This document shows positions 35,410-44,169 of a stretch of DNA of 64,000 nucleotides, piece by piece. The position numbers and the translations under genes were made by a program. The stretch is from Planctomycetota bacterium (lineage in GTDB: Bacteria; Planctomycetota; Phycisphaerae; Phycisphaerales; UBA1924). Below the pieces are notes generated by a model that searched no databases, had not been told where the DNA came from, and was given only the letters and a program-made list of their open reading frames with translations. The first letter of the stretch is position 1. Each line of letters starts with the position of its first letter. The stretch covers positions 1 through 64,000 of the forward strand of contig JAGWZK010000005.1 of the NCBI GenBank assembly GCA_018968885.1. Reading direction: 5' to 3'.

Positions 35410-35619
35410 ATGGATATGAAAGAACTTCGGAGCATGTCGGACAAGGTGTTGAACGAGGAGTTGAAGAAGCTCCGCGAGCAGCACTTCGACCTGCGCTCTC
35501 AGACCGTGACCGAAAAGGTCACCGATACCTCGCAGTTCTCCAAACTGCGCAAGGACATCGCCCGTGCTCAGACCGAGCTTTCCGCCCGTCGCATCAAGAC
35601 CGCAAAGGCAGGCAAGTAA
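35410..35619 (+). CDS. rpmC: 50S ribosomal protein L29
   Basis: A 69-residue, highly charged two-helix protein: MKELRSMSDKVLNEELKKLR followed by HFDLRSQTVTEKVTD and a basic C terminus. Standard length. L29 lies next to L23 at the tunnel exit. Position between rplP and rpsQ is canonical. Confidence 0.96.
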   Translation: MDMKELRSMSDKVLNEELKKLREQHFDLRSQTVTEKVTDTSQFSKLRKDIARAQTELSARRIKTAKAGK

Positions 35620-35639
35620 CTCTCCCAGGTAAACCACTT

Positions 35640-35658
35640 CGCGTCAGCATCTGACGCG
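35640..35658 (+). other. intercistronic hairpin rpmC-rpsQ
   Basis: CGCGTCA (35640-35646) pairs with TGACGCG (35652-35658), loop GCATC, 17 nt before the rpsQ start. Confidence 0.5.
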
Positions 35659-35675
35659 GCTCGAAGGCAACAACT

Positions 35676-36068
35676 ATGTCGACAACGGCTCAGAAGAAAC
35701 TCGTTCCCACCCGCACCGGGGTCGTCACCAGCGACAAGCGCGCCAAGACCCGCACCGCGGTCTTTGAGTTCCAGACCATGCATCCCAAGTACGGGAAGTA
35801 TGTGAAGAACCGCACTCGTCTGCAGTTCCACGATGAAAAGAACGAGTCGCACACCGGCGATCTGGTGGAGATCTCCGAGTGCCGACCCGTCAGCAAGAGC
35901 AAGCAGTGGAAGCTGGTTCGCATCCTCGACAAGCGCTCCGTCACCCGCGTGCAGAACGTGGTCAGCGGCGCTGCCGAAATTGAGCCCGCTCCCGTTGCCG
36001 CAGCGCCCGCTGCCAAAGCCCCGGCCAAGGCACCCGCCGCCGCCAAGGCCCCGGCCAAAAAGGCCTGA
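35676..36068 (+). CDS. rpsQ: 30S ribosomal protein S17 with Ala/Pro/Lys tail
   Basis: A 130-residue protein. The OB-fold core (RTGVVTSDKRAKTRTAV, HDEKNESHTGDLVEISECRPVSKSKQWKLV) is S17, usually about 85 residues. The last ~40 residues are an Ala/Pro/Lys-rich, probably disordered tail ending APAKKA. Similar tails occur on L4, L5 and L15 in this cluster. S17 is an early 16S-binding protein. Confidence 0.96.
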   Translation: MSTTAQKKLVPTRTGVVTSDKRAKTRTAVFEFQTMHPKYGKYVKNRTRLQFHDEKNESHTGDLVEISECRPVSKSKQWKLVRILDKRSVTRVQNVVSGAAEIEPAPVAAAPAAKAPAKAPAAAKAPAKKA

Positions 36069-36124
36069 GTTACCCAGTCCAAACGTCACCCAGCGAAACC
36101 GACCCTCGATAAAGGCAGACAGTC

Positions 36125-36511
36125 ATGCTTCAGCAAGAAACCAGGTGTGAAGTCGCGGATAACAGTGGGGCGAAAATCGCCTACGTCATCCGCGTGTACA
36201 AGGGCTCGACAGCCACCGGCGCGTTCACACGCAGCATGGCCGGCGTCGGCGATCGCGTCTTCGTCTCCATCAAGAAGGCCCTCGCCGGTTCAGAGATCAA
36301 GGCTGGCGACAAGAGCAAGGCCGTGGTCGTTCGCACCACCAAGCCCATTCGTCGCGCCGACGGCTCATACATCAAGTTCGATTCCAACGCCGTGGTGCTC
36401 ATTCAGGACGACGGCAATCCCAAAGGCACCCGCATCTTCGGACCGGTCGCTCGCGAGCTTCGCGATAACGACTACATGAAGATCGTGTCCCTCGCTTCGG
36501 AGGTGGTCTGA
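36125..36511 (+). CDS. rplN: 50S ribosomal protein L14
   Basis: A 128-residue L14: [44 protein letters not shown] block, [13 protein letters not shown] and the closing [10 protein letters not shown]. Length slightly above the usual 122. The Shine-Dalgarno GGAGG of the next gene is embedded in its final codons. Confidence 0.98.
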   Translation: MLQQETRCEVADNSGAKIAYVIRVYKGSTATGAFTRSMAGVGDRVFVSIKKALAGSEIKAGDKSKAVVVRTTKPIRRADGSYIKFDSNAVVLIQDDGNPKGTRIFGPVARELRDNDYMKIVSLASEVV

Positions 36512-36512
36512 T

Positions 36513-36848
36513 ATGCCAGCTCATGTTCGTAAGGGCGATCAGGTGATCGTCAATTCCGGCGACGATAAGGGTCGCGTCAGCGAAGTCCTTCGCGTCATGC
36601 CCAAGCGTGGCCTGGTCTTGGTCAAGGGTGTCAACATGATCACCCGCCACCTCCGCCCCAGCCGCAACGCCCCCCAGGGCGGCATCATTTCGCGCGAAGC
36701 CCCGATCCACCTCAGCAAGGTGAATCCGGTCGTCGATGGCAAGCCCAGCCGCGTCCGCTTCAACACTGCCAAGGACGGCGCCAAGACCCGCATTGCTGCA
36801 AAGGGTGGCAAGGTCCTTTCCGCAGTCACCGGCCCCAGCAAGAAGTAA
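36513..36848 (+). CDS. rplX: 50S ribosomal protein L24
   Basis: A 111-residue L24 with the KOW motif in HVRKGDQVIVNSGDDKGRVSEV. It follows rplN by one base, and its ribosome site GGAGG (36499-36503) lies inside rplN, so translation is probably coupled. L24 is an assembly initiator for the 50S. Confidence 0.97.
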   Translation: MPAHVRKGDQVIVNSGDDKGRVSEVLRVMPKRGLVLVKGVNMITRHLRPSRNAPQGGIISREAPIHLSKVNPVVDGKPSRVRFNTAKDGAKTRIAAKGGKVLSAVTGPSKK

Positions 36849-36878
36849 TCCTCAGTCACGCTTATCACGAGAAATCCC

Positions 36879-37619
36879 ATGGCGACCGAGAAAGACAACA
36901 AGAACACCAAGCCCGTCGGCAAGCCCGCCGGTAAGACCGCCTCTGGCAAGTCCAAGGGTGTCGATGCCGCAGTCGAAGCCGCGGCAGCCGCAGCAGCCAA
37001 AGAGCCGCCCCGTCTCAAGGTGCTCTTTGACAAGCAGGTTCGCGCCAAGCTCGCTTCTGAGTTTGGCCTCAAGAACCCCATGCAGCACCCCCGCATGACC
37101 AAGATCGTCATCAACATCAACATGGGTCGCCACCTCGAAGGCACCAAGATCCCGGTTGAAAAGAAGAACACCGTTCTCGAGACGATCACCAAGGTCACAG
37201 GTCAAAAGCCCGTCGTCATCCGCGCCAAGAAGTCGGTGTCGAACTTCAAGCTGCGTGAGGGTTACGAGTCTTCCGCCATGGTCACGCTCCGCCGCGACCG
37301 CATGTGGCAGTTCCTCGATCGCTTCATCCACCTGGCTTCACCCCGTATCAAGGACTTCCGCGGTCTCCCCGAGAAGGCGTTCGATAAGCAGGGCTCCTAC
37401 GCCTTCGGTCTGCAGGAACAGGGCGTCTTCCCCGAGATCAACATGGCCGAGGTGAATTTCACTCACGGCATGAACATCAACATCTGCTTCGCTGGATCGA
37501 CTCCCGATCGCAGCCGCTTCGTTCTCGAACAGCTCGGCTTCCCCTTCCGCAAGCCCGAAGAGAAGATCTCCAAGCCCGCTTCGGCGCCCGCCGCAGCCCC
37601 GGCGGCTCCCAAGGCGTAA
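36879..37619 (+). CDS. rplE: 50S ribosomal protein L5 with N- and C-terminal extensions
   Basis: A 246-residue protein; the L5 core (~180 residues) runs from about residue 45, with NPMQHPRMTKIVININMG, RAKKSVSNFKLREG and FPEINMAEV. The first ~45 residues are Lys/Pro/Ala-rich and the last ~20 are Ala/Pro/Lys-rich. No internal start near the core has a better ribosome site, so the extension is probably real. L5 binds 5S rRNA in the central protuberance. Confidence 0.96.
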   Translation: MATEKDNKNTKPVGKPAGKTASGKSKGVDAAVEAAAAAAAKEPPRLKVLFDKQVRAKLASEFGLKNPMQHPRMTKIVININMGRHLEGTKIPVEKKNTVLETITKVTGQKPVVIRAKKSVSNFKLREGYESSAMVTLRRDRMWQFLDRFIHLASPRIKDFRGLPEKAFDKQGSYAFGLQEQGVFPEINMAEVNFTHGMNINICFAGSTPDRSRFVLEQLGFPFRKPEEKISKPASAPAAAPAAPKA

Positions 37620-37642
37620 CTCACCAATCGCACATCCGCTGC

Positions 37643-37661
37643 CCGGCTCAACATCAGCCGG
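37643..37661 (+). other. intercistronic hairpin rplE-rpsN
   Basis: CCGGCT (37643-37648) pairs with AGCCGG (37656-37661), loop CAACATC, in the 75-nt gap before rpsN. Confidence 0.5.
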
Positions 37662-37694
37662 ACCAGCTTTCTGAATCTGACGGAGTGAATCAGC

Positions 37695-37880
37695 ATGGCA
37701 ACCAAGGCACAAGAAGCCAAGTCCCGCAGGACACCAAAGTTCAGCACTCGTCAGCGCATGCGCTGCCAGCTGACCGGTCGCGCCCGGGGCGTGTACCGCA
37801 AGTTCCGCATCAGCCGCATCATGCTCCGCAAGCTCGCGCTTGAGGGCAAGATCCCCGGCATGCGCAAGGCCAGCTGGTAA
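37695..37880 (+). CDS. rpsN: 30S ribosomal protein S14, short form lacking zinc ligands
   Basis: A 61-residue S14 with the short (type Z-sized) architecture ending [11 protein letters not shown]. In zinc-binding short S14 proteins two CxxC pairs flank a 12-residue segment; here only Cys24 survives and the other positions are Thr27, Ser40 and Met43. The protein is therefore a zinc-independent short S14. GGAG precedes the start. S14 is needed for late 30S head assembly. Confidence 0.96.
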   Translation: MATKAQEAKSRRTPKFSTRQRMRCQLTGRARGVYRKFRISRIMLRKLALEGKIPGMRKASW

Positions 37881-37957
37881 ACCACTCCGTATTTCGTCCT
37901 CTCTCCCGTAACGACCGCCCGAGACCTCCCTTCGGGCACATTGGTAGGAATAGAACC

Positions 37958-38356
37958 ATGGCGATCGGCGACCCCATCGCGGACATGATGACTCGAATCA
38001 CCAACGCAGCCAAGGTCCGTCACAAGACCGTCAACTGCCTCAACAGCAAGGTGTGCCGCGGCATCGCGGACGTGCTGAAGTCTGAGGGCTATATCGACGG
38101 GTTCGATCTCGTCGAGGATGGCCGTCAGGGCCTCATCCGCATCAAGCTGCGGTATTCGCAGAGCGGCGCTCCTGTCATCAGCAGCGTCTTGCGCGAGTCC
38201 AAGCCCGGCCGTCGCGTCTATCGCGGCTTCGAAGAGCTCCCCAAGCCCATGCAGGGCCTGGGCATCTGCATCGTCTCCACCAGCCGCGGCGTGATGAGCG
38301 ACCGCAAGGCCCGCGAGGCCAAGGTCGGTGGCGAGTTGCTCTGCACCATCAACTGA
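37958..38356 (+). CDS. rpsH: 30S ribosomal protein S8
   Basis: A 132-residue S8: GDPIADMMTRITNAAKVRH, LKYSQSG-like LRYSQSGAPVIS, and the C-terminal STSRGVMSDRKAREAKVGGELL. Length standard. S8 is a primary 16S binder and, in enterobacteria, the autogenous regulator of the spc genes. AGGA lies before the start. A 77-nt gap with a GCCCGA/TCGGGC stem separates it from rpsN. Confidence 0.97.
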   Translation: MAIGDPIADMMTRITNAAKVRHKTVNCLNSKVCRGIADVLKSEGYIDGFDLVEDGRQGLIRIKLRYSQSGAPVISSVLRESKPGRRVYRGFEELPKPMQGLGICIVSTSRGVMSDRKAREAKVGGELLCTIN

Positions 38357-38445
38357 GTCATTTCCTTCTTTCTTTGTTTCACGCGTTTCCGTCCCTGATG
38401 CCTGTCTCATAATGAACTCGAATCAGCTCGGAATCGGAGGTCTCC

Positions 38446-39000
38446 ATGTCTCGTATCGGTAAGAAAACTGTTGCAGTCCCCGCTGGCGTCAAGGTCGCCA
38501 TCAAAGACCGCGTGGTGAACGTCGAAGGCCCCAAGGGCAAGCTCTCGTTCACTCACCGTCCTGAGGTCAAGGTTGCCTTCTCCGATGCCGACAAGGCCGT
38601 GAGCTGCACCATCGACGCTTCTGATGCCGACAACCGCATGGCTGGCGCGCTCTGGGGCACCACCCGCGCCATCATCAACAACATGGTCAAGGGTGTGACC
38701 ACCGGTTACGAAGAGAGCATGGAAGTGGTCGGTGTGGGTTGGACTGCCGCCGTTGCCGGCAAGAAGCTCAAGCTCGTGGTCGGCTATGCCAACCCCATCG
38801 AGCTCGACATCCCCGCCGGTGTCACCGTCGCCGTCGATAAGCAGATCGTCAAGGTCTCTGGTCCCGATAAGCAGCTTGTCGGCCAGTTCGCCTCGTCCAT
38901 GCGTCAGGTCCGCAAGCCCGAACCCTACAACGGCAAGGGTATCAAGTACGTCGGCGAAACCATCAAGCGCAAGCAGGGCAAGCAGACCGGCGCCGCCTGA
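38446..39000 (+). CDS. rplF: 50S ribosomal protein L6
   Basis: A 184-residue L6 starting [15 protein letters not shown], with [17 protein letters not shown] and the C-terminal [16 protein letters not shown] that binds 23S rRNA near the sarcin-ricin loop. GGAGG lies 5-6 nt upstream. Standard length. Confidence 0.98.
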   Translation: MSRIGKKTVAVPAGVKVAIKDRVVNVEGPKGKLSFTHRPEVKVAFSDADKAVSCTIDASDADNRMAGALWGTTRAIINNMVKGVTTGYEESMEVVGVGWTAAVAGKKLKLVVGYANPIELDIPAGVTVAVDKQIVKVSGPDKQLVGQFASSMRQVRKPEPYNGKGIKYVGETIKRKQGKQTGAA

Positions 39001-39070
39001 TCCGCACATCCTTCACGGCCATCTCTCTCGCACTCACGCGGCACACGCCGCTCGACCAAGGCAGAACGTT

Positions 39071-39433
39071 ATGGAACTCAAGAAGAACAAAGTCATTCGC
39101 CGAGCCCGCCGCAAGATTCGCATTCGTCGCGAAATCACCGGCACCGCCGAGCGTCCCCGTCTCACGGTTTACCGCTCGCTCAACCACATCTATGCCCAGC
39201 TCATCGACGATCTGGCCGGCAAGACCATTGCCAGCGCCAGCACCCGCGACAAGGGCGCAGGCATCGACAAGACCGGCAACGCCACCGCCGCCGCTTCTGT
39301 GGGCTCCAAGCTCGCCGAAAAAGCCAAGGCCAAGGGTGTCAAAAACGCCGTCTTTGATCGCAACGGTTTCCGCTTCCACGGCCGCATCAAGGCCCTGGCC
39401 GATGCCGCCCGCAAGGGTGGACTCTCGTTCTAA
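39071..39433 (+). CDS. rplR: 50S ribosomal protein L18
   Basis: A 120-residue L18. The frame is open far upstream across rplF, but AAGG precedes the ATG at 39071 and the start [18 protein letters not shown] fits. [20 protein letters not shown] and VVFDRNG-like [22 protein letters not shown] are characteristic. It binds 5S rRNA with L5. A GCGGC-ACAC-GCCGC stem lies in the gap before it. Confidence 0.97.
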   Translation: MELKKNKVIRRARRKIRIRREITGTAERPRLTVYRSLNHIYAQLIDDLAGKTIASASTRDKGAGIDKTGNATAAASVGSKLAEKAKAKGVKNAVFDRNGFRFHGRIKALADAARKGGLSF

Positions 39434-39459
39434 GTCGTTCCCCTCTTTCCAGTACATAA

Positions 39460-39476
39460 CCGGGTGACTCACCCGG
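39460..39476 (+). other. intercistronic hairpin rplR-rpsE
   Basis: CCGGGTG (39460-39466) pairs with CACCCGG (39470-39476), 22 nt before the rpsE start. Confidence 0.5.
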
Positions 39477-39498
39477 AGATTCGACCCCCGAGGACAGC

Positions 39499-40224
39499 AT
39501 GGCTGACAACCCCAACATGATGATGGAAGAATCCGGCTCGATGGACTCGACCACGGTGCTCGTCAAGCGCACCAGTGCGACCATCAAGGGAGGACGTCGC
39601 TTCACCTTCAACGGTCTTGTGATCGTCGGCGATCGCAAGGGCCAGGTCGGCTATGGCTATGCCAAGGCCAACGAAGTCCCCGTCGCCGTGGAAAAGGCGA
39701 CCAAGTACGCCAAGCGCAAACTCCTCCGCATTCCCATGACCGGCACCACCGTGCCGCACCAGGTCGAGGGGCGTTTTTCCGCCTCCACAGTTCGCCTGAT
39801 TCCGGCAACCCCCGGCACCGGCGTCGTCGCTGGCTCCACTCTCCGCGCCATTCTCGAAATGGCCGGTATCACCGACTGCCTCACCAAGTGCTACGGCAGC
39901 ACCAACGAAATCAACATCATCAAGGCCACCTTTGATGCCATCGAGCAGCTCGCCACTCGCGAGGAAGTCATCGCTCGTCGTGGCGTGCAGCTCGCCGACA
40001 CCGACATCGAAGTTCGCGTCGAGCGCGGCCGCAAGTTCATGCCCGTCTCCAGCGGTCGTGAAAAGATGCGTGGCCCCGTCAACACGATCGGCAGCGAAAA
40101 CCGCCGTGGTGGTCGTGGCGGCGGTGGTGGTCGCGGTGGACGCGGTCCCCGTGGCGGCCAGGGTGGTCCTCAGGGCGATGCCGCTGCTGGCGCCGCACCT
40201 GCTGGCGATGCTCCCAAGGCCTGA
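39499..40224 (+). CDS. rpsE: 30S ribosomal protein S5 with Gly/Arg-rich tail
   Basis: A 241-residue protein against ~167 normally. The S5 core includes VKRTSATIKGGRRFTFNGLVIVGD, GYGYAKANEVPVAVEKA and the GSTNEINIIKATFDA region. After ~200 residues comes a Gly/Arg-rich tail (RRGGRGGGGGRGGRGPRGG) of the RGG kind known for nucleic-acid binding, then an Ala/Pro end. A 17-residue acidic/Met-rich N-terminal extension precedes the core. rpmD, which usually follows, is missing; rplO comes next. Confidence 0.97.
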   Translation: MADNPNMMMEESGSMDSTTVLVKRTSATIKGGRRFTFNGLVIVGDRKGQVGYGYAKANEVPVAVEKATKYAKRKLLRIPMTGTTVPHQVEGRFSASTVRLIPATPGTGVVAGSTLRAILEMAGITDCLTKCYGSTNEINIIKATFDAIEQLATREEVIARRGVQLADTDIEVRVERGRKFMPVSSGREKMRGPVNTIGSENRRGGRGGGGGRGGRGPRGGQGGPQGDAAAGAAPAGDAPKA

Positions 40225-40271
40225 TCAAATCCCCTTACTCAGATTTCTCACTCAGTTCGAAAGACCAAGTC

Positions 40272-40889
40272 ATGATTATTCACGACATCACAGTCAAAGC
40301 CGGTAAGTTCAAGGCCCGCAAGCGCGTGGGTCGCGGCGAAGGTGGCGGCCGAGGCAAGCAGTCCGGTCGTGGCCAAAAGGGTGCGGGTTCGCGCTCTGGT
40401 ACCGCCCGCAAGACCGCCTTCGAAGGCGGCCAGATGCCCTATTTCCGCCGCATGCCCAAGTTCGGCTTCACCAACGCCCCCTTCCGGACTCACTTCTGGA
40501 TCGTCAACCTCGCCGACATCGTCGCTCACCCCGCCTTTGCCAAGGGTGGCGAGATCAACATGGCTTCGCTCATCAAGGCCGGTCTCGTCCGTGACGACAG
40601 CCGCGCCCTGAAGATCCTCGGCACCATCGGTGAAGAGGGCCTCAAGGTCAAGCTCACTGTCAACGCCGAGCGCGTCTCTGCCAAGGCCCGCGAACTCATC
40701 GTCAAGGCCGGTGGCTCCGTCACCGAGTCCGGCACTCGTCGCGACCGCGTCCGTGGCGTTGATCGCAACAGCGACGACAAGTCCCCCAAGAACCTCACCA
40801 AGAAGCTCACCCGTGGCGGCAAGAAGAAGGCCGCTCCTGCCGCCGAAGAAGGCGAAGAGGGTGATGACAAGAAGGCCAAGAAGAAGTAA
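40272..40889 (+). CDS. rplO: 50S ribosomal protein L15
   Basis: A 205-residue L15: KARKRVGRGEGGGRGKQSGRGQKG, FEGGQMPYFRRMPKFGF, and the C-terminal fold with LTVNAERVSAKARELIVKAGG. The usual length is ~145-150; about 50 extra residues form a Lys/Glu/Ala-rich tail ending DDKKAKKK. It is the last gene before a strong terminator. Confidence 0.97.
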   Translation: MIIHDITVKAGKFKARKRVGRGEGGGRGKQSGRGQKGAGSRSGTARKTAFEGGQMPYFRRMPKFGFTNAPFRTHFWIVNLADIVAHPAFAKGGEINMASLIKAGLVRDDSRALKILGTIGEEGLKVKLTVNAERVSAKARELIVKAGGSVTESGTRRDRVRGVDRNSDDKSPKNLTKKLTRGGKKKAAPAAEEGEEGDDKKAKKK

Positions 40890-40931
40890 TCCAACCGGAT
40901 ATCTTCTCGGGCCTGATACAAAGTTCATCCT

Positions 40932-40964
40932 CCAGACCGCCACTTTGGCGGTCTGGTTGTTTTT
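40932..40964 (+). terminator. strong rho-independent terminator between rplO and secY
   Basis: A perfect 10-bp stem (40932-40941 with 40947-40956), loop ACTTT, followed by TTGTTTTT. It divides the ribosomal cluster into two transcription units or serves as an attenuator. Confidence 0.93.
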
Positions 40965-41227
40965 CCCTGTCACCTGCTCAATCTCGGTGGTATCAAATAA
41001 TGCTCAAATCCACCAGACAATCGCCGATTCCTCCCACTTTGCCAACCTAAACTTGACTCCCCGCTGCCCAAGGTGCGCGATCGTCGCGCATCGCAAGTGG
41101 TGGGGCGTGGCGCCGAAGTTTCCGGGCTCGGTTTTTCTGGCCCAGGCGTTGCTATTGAAAGCAGCGTTGTCTTTGGCTCATCACGGGTTTCTGACTCTCT
41201 TTCCGACTCTCATCAGGCAAACGGTTC
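40965..41227 (+). promoter_or_regulatory. secY: secY upstream region
   Basis: After the terminator, 263 nt without a gene precede secY. They must contain its promoter if the terminator is efficient; a TTGACT near 41054 has no convincing -10. A palindrome TGCGCGA-TCG-TCGCGCA at 41074-41090 can form a 7-bp hairpin or bind a regulator. The remainder shows nothing recognisable. Confidence 0.4.
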
Positions 41228-42610
41228 ATGATCAACACGCTCATCAATGTCTTTCGCATCGCCGAACTTCGCAACAAGGTGCTTTTCACCTTGGCGATGC
41301 TCGTCGTCTACCGCATCGGCCACTGGATTCCCCTCCCCGGTGTGAATCAGGAACAGCTCACCAAGTTCTTTGAGAACCAGTCTTCCGATTCGGCCTTCGG
41401 CAAGATCGCCTCGGTCGTTGCGATTTTCTCCGGCGGCGCGTTCTCACACTCCACCATCTTCGGCCTGGGCGTCATGCCCTACATCACCGCGGGCATCATC
41501 TTTCAGGTTTTCGCCAGCGTCTATCCCCCCATCAAGAAGATTCAGGAAGAAGGACCCACCGGTCGCCAGAAGATCATCGAGTGGACGCGCTACATCACCG
41601 TCGCACTTTGCGTGGTGCAGGGCATTGGCTGGCTGACCTACCTCGGCAATCTGGGCATGGTCTACCAGGCCTGGTACCACAACCCCATCTGGTGGGTCAT
41701 GAGTGTCGCCGCGCTCACAGCGGGCACGGTCTTCCTGATGTGGATCGGTGAGCAGATCGATCGTCACGGCATCGGCAACGGCGTCTCCATGATCATCATG
41801 GCCGGCATTCTCACGCAGATGCCCACCGCCATTGAACGCATCAAGTCCAACTTTGATCCCGCCGATCCGCAGAAGCTCGGTTGGGGTGCGATTCTCGCCC
41901 TTTGCGCCGGCTTCGTCATCGTCGTCGCTGGCTCAGTGCTGATGACCGTCGCCCAGCGCCGCATCCCCGTGCAACAAGCCAAGCACACCAAGGGCAAGCG
42001 CGTCTTTGGTGGTCAGCGTTCTTACCTGCCGCTGAAGATCAATCACGGTGGCGTCATGCCCATCGTCTTTGCCAGCTCGATCATGGCCTTCCCGGCCATC
42101 CTCTTCGCCACACTCACTCAGCGTTTCCTTGCCGATGGCGGCTGGCCTCTGCACATCAGCAGTTGGCTGCAGAATCAATCTCAACCCGGCGCATTCCCAT
42201 ATGTGCTCGTTTACATCGCCATGGTCTACTTCTTCAGTTACTTCTGGATCACCGTGCAATTCAATCCTGAAGACATGAGTAAGCAGTTGAAGGAACACGG
42301 CTCCTTCATTCCTGGCTTGCGCCCCGGCCCACGTACCGCCGAATATCTCGAAACCGTTATCACCCGCGTCACCTTCGTCGGCGCCGCGTTCCTCTCAGTG
42401 ATCGCCGTGCTGCCGATGGTCATTCACAGCGCTCTCAACATCGACTTCACCGTCTCTCAGTTCTTCGGCGGCACTGGCCTCCTCATCGTCGTCTCCGTCG
42501 CACTCGACTTCCTCCAGCGCGTCGAGGCCAACCTTCTCATGCGTAACTACTCCGGCTTCCTGGCTGGCGAAAATGAAGACGCCCCCCGTCTCCGCTCCGC
42601 CCGCGCCTGA
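41228..42610 (+). CDS. secY: protein translocase subunit SecY
   Basis: A 460-residue, ten-helix protein: [30 protein letters not shown], then [15 protein letters not shown], the cytoplasmic loop [11 protein letters not shown], and the C-terminal [23 protein letters not shown] segment that contacts the ribosome. It forms the membrane channel with SecE and SecG. adk and map, which often follow secY, are not here; infA comes next after 53 bp. Confidence 0.98.
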   Translation: MINTLINVFRIAELRNKVLFTLAMLVVYRIGHWIPLPGVNQEQLTKFFENQSSDSAFGKIASVVAIFSGGAFSHSTIFGLGVMPYITAGIIFQVFASVYPPIKKIQEEGPTGRQKIIEWTRYITVALCVVQGIGWLTYLGNLGMVYQAWYHNPIWWVMSVAALTAGTVFLMWIGEQIDRHGIGNGVSMIIMAGILTQMPTAIERIKSNFDPADPQKLGWGAILALCAGFVIVVAGSVLMTVAQRRIPVQQAKHTKGKRVFGGQRSYLPLKINHGGVMPIVFASSIMAFPAILFATLTQRFLADGGWPLHISSWLQNQSQPGAFPYVLVYIAMVYFFSYFWITVQFNPEDMSKQLKEHGSFIPGLRPGPRTAEYLETVITRVTFVGAAFLSVIAVLPMVIHSALNIDFTVSQFFGGTGLLIVVSVALDFLQRVEANLLMRNYSGFLAGENEDAPRLRSARA

Positions 42611-42663
42611 TTCGCCTCCCCTCCCTAGACTTCCCCCTCTCCCTCGCACTTTCTGAAAGACCC

Positions 42664-42888
42664 ATGCCCAAACAGGACGACAAACTCACCTTCGAAGCCA
42701 TCGTCACCGAGGCGCTTCCCAACGCCATGTTCAAGGTGCGCCTACCCAATGACCAAAAGACCGAAGTCCTCGCCTACGTCAGTGGCAAGATGCGCATGAA
42801 CTACATCCGCATCCTCCCCGGCGATCGCGTCACTGTCGAGATCAGCCCCTACGACCTCTCCAAGGCCCGCATCACGTTCCGATCCTAA
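42664..42888 (+). CDS. infA: translation initiation factor IF-1
   Basis: A 74-residue OB-fold protein: [59 protein letters not shown] pattern in shorter blocks. It binds the 30S A site during initiation. A 175-nt pyrimidine-rich gap follows before rpmJ. Confidence 0.97.
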   Translation: MPKQDDKLTFEAIVTEALPNAMFKVRLPNDQKTEVLAYVSGKMRMNYIRILPGDRVTVEISPYDLSKARITFRS

Positions 42889-42964
42889 CACAAACCTATC
42901 TCGCCCGTCGCCACCCCCGACTGTCGTTTCGCCCGCGTTCTGTCACTTGCATCTTTCTCCCGGC

Positions 42965-42985
42965 GGCATGACTTTCCCTCATGCC
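42965..42985 (+). other. hairpin in the infA-rpmJ gap
   Basis: GGCATGA (42965-42971) pairs with TCATGCC (42979-42985), loop CTTTCCC. The surrounding 42889-43063 is C/T-rich on the plus strand and holds no gene. Confidence 0.45.
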
Positions 42986-43063
42986 CTGTCTATCCTTCCC
43001 TCCTGTCTCATTTCCGCACCCATCCGGGGTTGAAATGGACAGTCGAGTTCCAAGGAGTTTCGC

Positions 43064-43180
43064 GTGAAGGTTCGCTCCAGCGTCAAGCGCATGTGCAATG
43101 CCTGCCAGATCGTCCGGCGTAAGGGCCGGGTTCGCGTCATTTGCAAGGCAGACCCCAAGCACAAGCAGGTTCAAGGCTGA
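43064..43180 (+). CDS. rpmJ: 50S ribosomal protein L36
   Basis: A 38-residue gene with GTG start and AAGGAG 7 nt upstream. The product begins [19 protein letters not shown]. It has the zinc ligands Cys11, Cys14, Cys27 and His33 of the C+ form, in contrast to the zinc-free S14 of this cluster. L36 stabilises the 23S rRNA core. Position before rpsM is canonical. Confidence 0.96.
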   Translation: MKVRSSVKRMCNACQIVRRKGRVRVICKADPKHKQVQG

Positions 43181-43237
43181 TTTTCGTAGGACTTTTCAAC
43201 CAGATCCGCTCACTGCGGCTCTGACAGGAGATTCGGC

Positions 43238-43618
43238 GTGCCACGTATCGCGGGTATCGACGTTCCAGACAAGAAGAAGATGTTCTTCGCGCTGCAGTAC
43301 ATCTACGGCATCGGCCCCAAGGTCGCCGCCGCGATTCTCGCCGAAGCGCAGGTTGATCCCGAGAAGCGCTCCAACGAAGTGAGCGAACTCGAGCTCGCCA
43401 AGATCAACGCCGTCATCGACGCGACCTACCCCGTTGAAGGTGCGCTCCGCCGCCAGGTGCAGCAGCACATTCAGCGCCTCAAGGACATCAAGTCCTATCG
43501 CGGCGATCGCCACCGCAAGGGCCTCCCCGTCCGCGGCCAGCGCACCCAGTCCAACGCTCGCACTCGCAAGGGTAAGAAGAAGACTGTCGCCGGTAAGAAG
43601 GGCGTCAAGGCCAAGTAA
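43238..43618 (+). CDS. rpsM: 30S ribosomal protein S13
   Basis: A 126-residue S13 starting at GTG with AGGAG 7 nt before it. PRIAGIDVPDKKKMFFALQYIYGIGPKVA and the C-terminal RHRKGLPVRGQRTQSNARTRKGKKKT-type basic segment are present. S13 forms bridges to the 50S and contacts the P-site tRNA. Confidence 0.98.
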   Translation: MPRIAGIDVPDKKKMFFALQYIYGIGPKVAAAILAEAQVDPEKRSNEVSELELAKINAVIDATYPVEGALRRQVQQHIQRLKDIKSYRGDRHRKGLPVRGQRTQSNARTRKGKKKTVAGKKGVKAK

Positions 43619-43629
43619 TGTCTTTGTGT

Positions 43630-43657
43630 CACGCCGCTGGGCTCATCCGGCGGCGTG
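43630..43657 (+). other. terminator-like hairpin between rpsM and rpsK
   Basis: CACGCCGC (43630-43637) pairs with GCGGCGTG (43650-43657), followed by the T-rich stretch TTCATTTTCC. A second hairpin, CGACAC-CAA-GTGTCG, lies at 43691-43705. Partial termination or processing is possible. Confidence 0.5.
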
Positions 43658-43725
43658 TTCATTTTCCGTTTCGTTTCGCACATTCGGGTACGACACCAAG
43701 TGTCGGATGATCCGAGGAGATTTGA

Positions 43726-44136
43726 ATGTCATCGACTTCTCAAGCATCAGCAGCCGCAGCCCCAGCCAAAAAGGGCAAGGTCCGCAAGAACGTCGTTCGC
43801 GGCATCGTCCACGTCAAGGCCACCCAGAACAACACGATCGTCACCATCACCGACATGAACGGTGAGACCGTGGCCTGGGACTCTGCCGGCACCATCGGCT
43901 TCAAGGGCACTCGTAAGAGCACTCCCTTCGCCGCCACCCGCGCAGGCGAGACCGCCGCTGGCAAGGCCCGCAAGCTCGGCATGAGCGAAGTCGAAGTCCG
44001 CATCAAGGGTTCGGGCGCAGGCCGCGAATCCGCCGTCAACGGCCTCACCGCCGCTGGTCTCCGCGTCACCGCGATCGAAGACCGCACCCCGGTTCCGTTC
44101 AACGGCTGCCGTCCTCCCAAGCGTCGCCGCGTCTGA
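43726..44136 (+). CDS. rpsK: 30S ribosomal protein S11
   Basis: A 136-residue S11 with [38 protein letters not shown] and the closing [16 protein letters not shown] lies before the ATG. It forms the mRNA exit channel with S7. rpsD, which commonly sits between rpsK and rpoA, is missing here. Confidence 0.98.
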   Translation: MSSTSQASAAAAPAKKGKVRKNVVRGIVHVKATQNNTIVTITDMNGETVAWDSAGTIGFKGTRKSTPFAATRAGETAAGKARKLGMSEVEVRIKGSGAGRESAVNGLTAAGLRVTAIEDRTPVPFNGCRPPKRRRV

Positions 44137-44169
44137 TTCGCGCACGCTGCGAGTTTCGGCACATCACTG

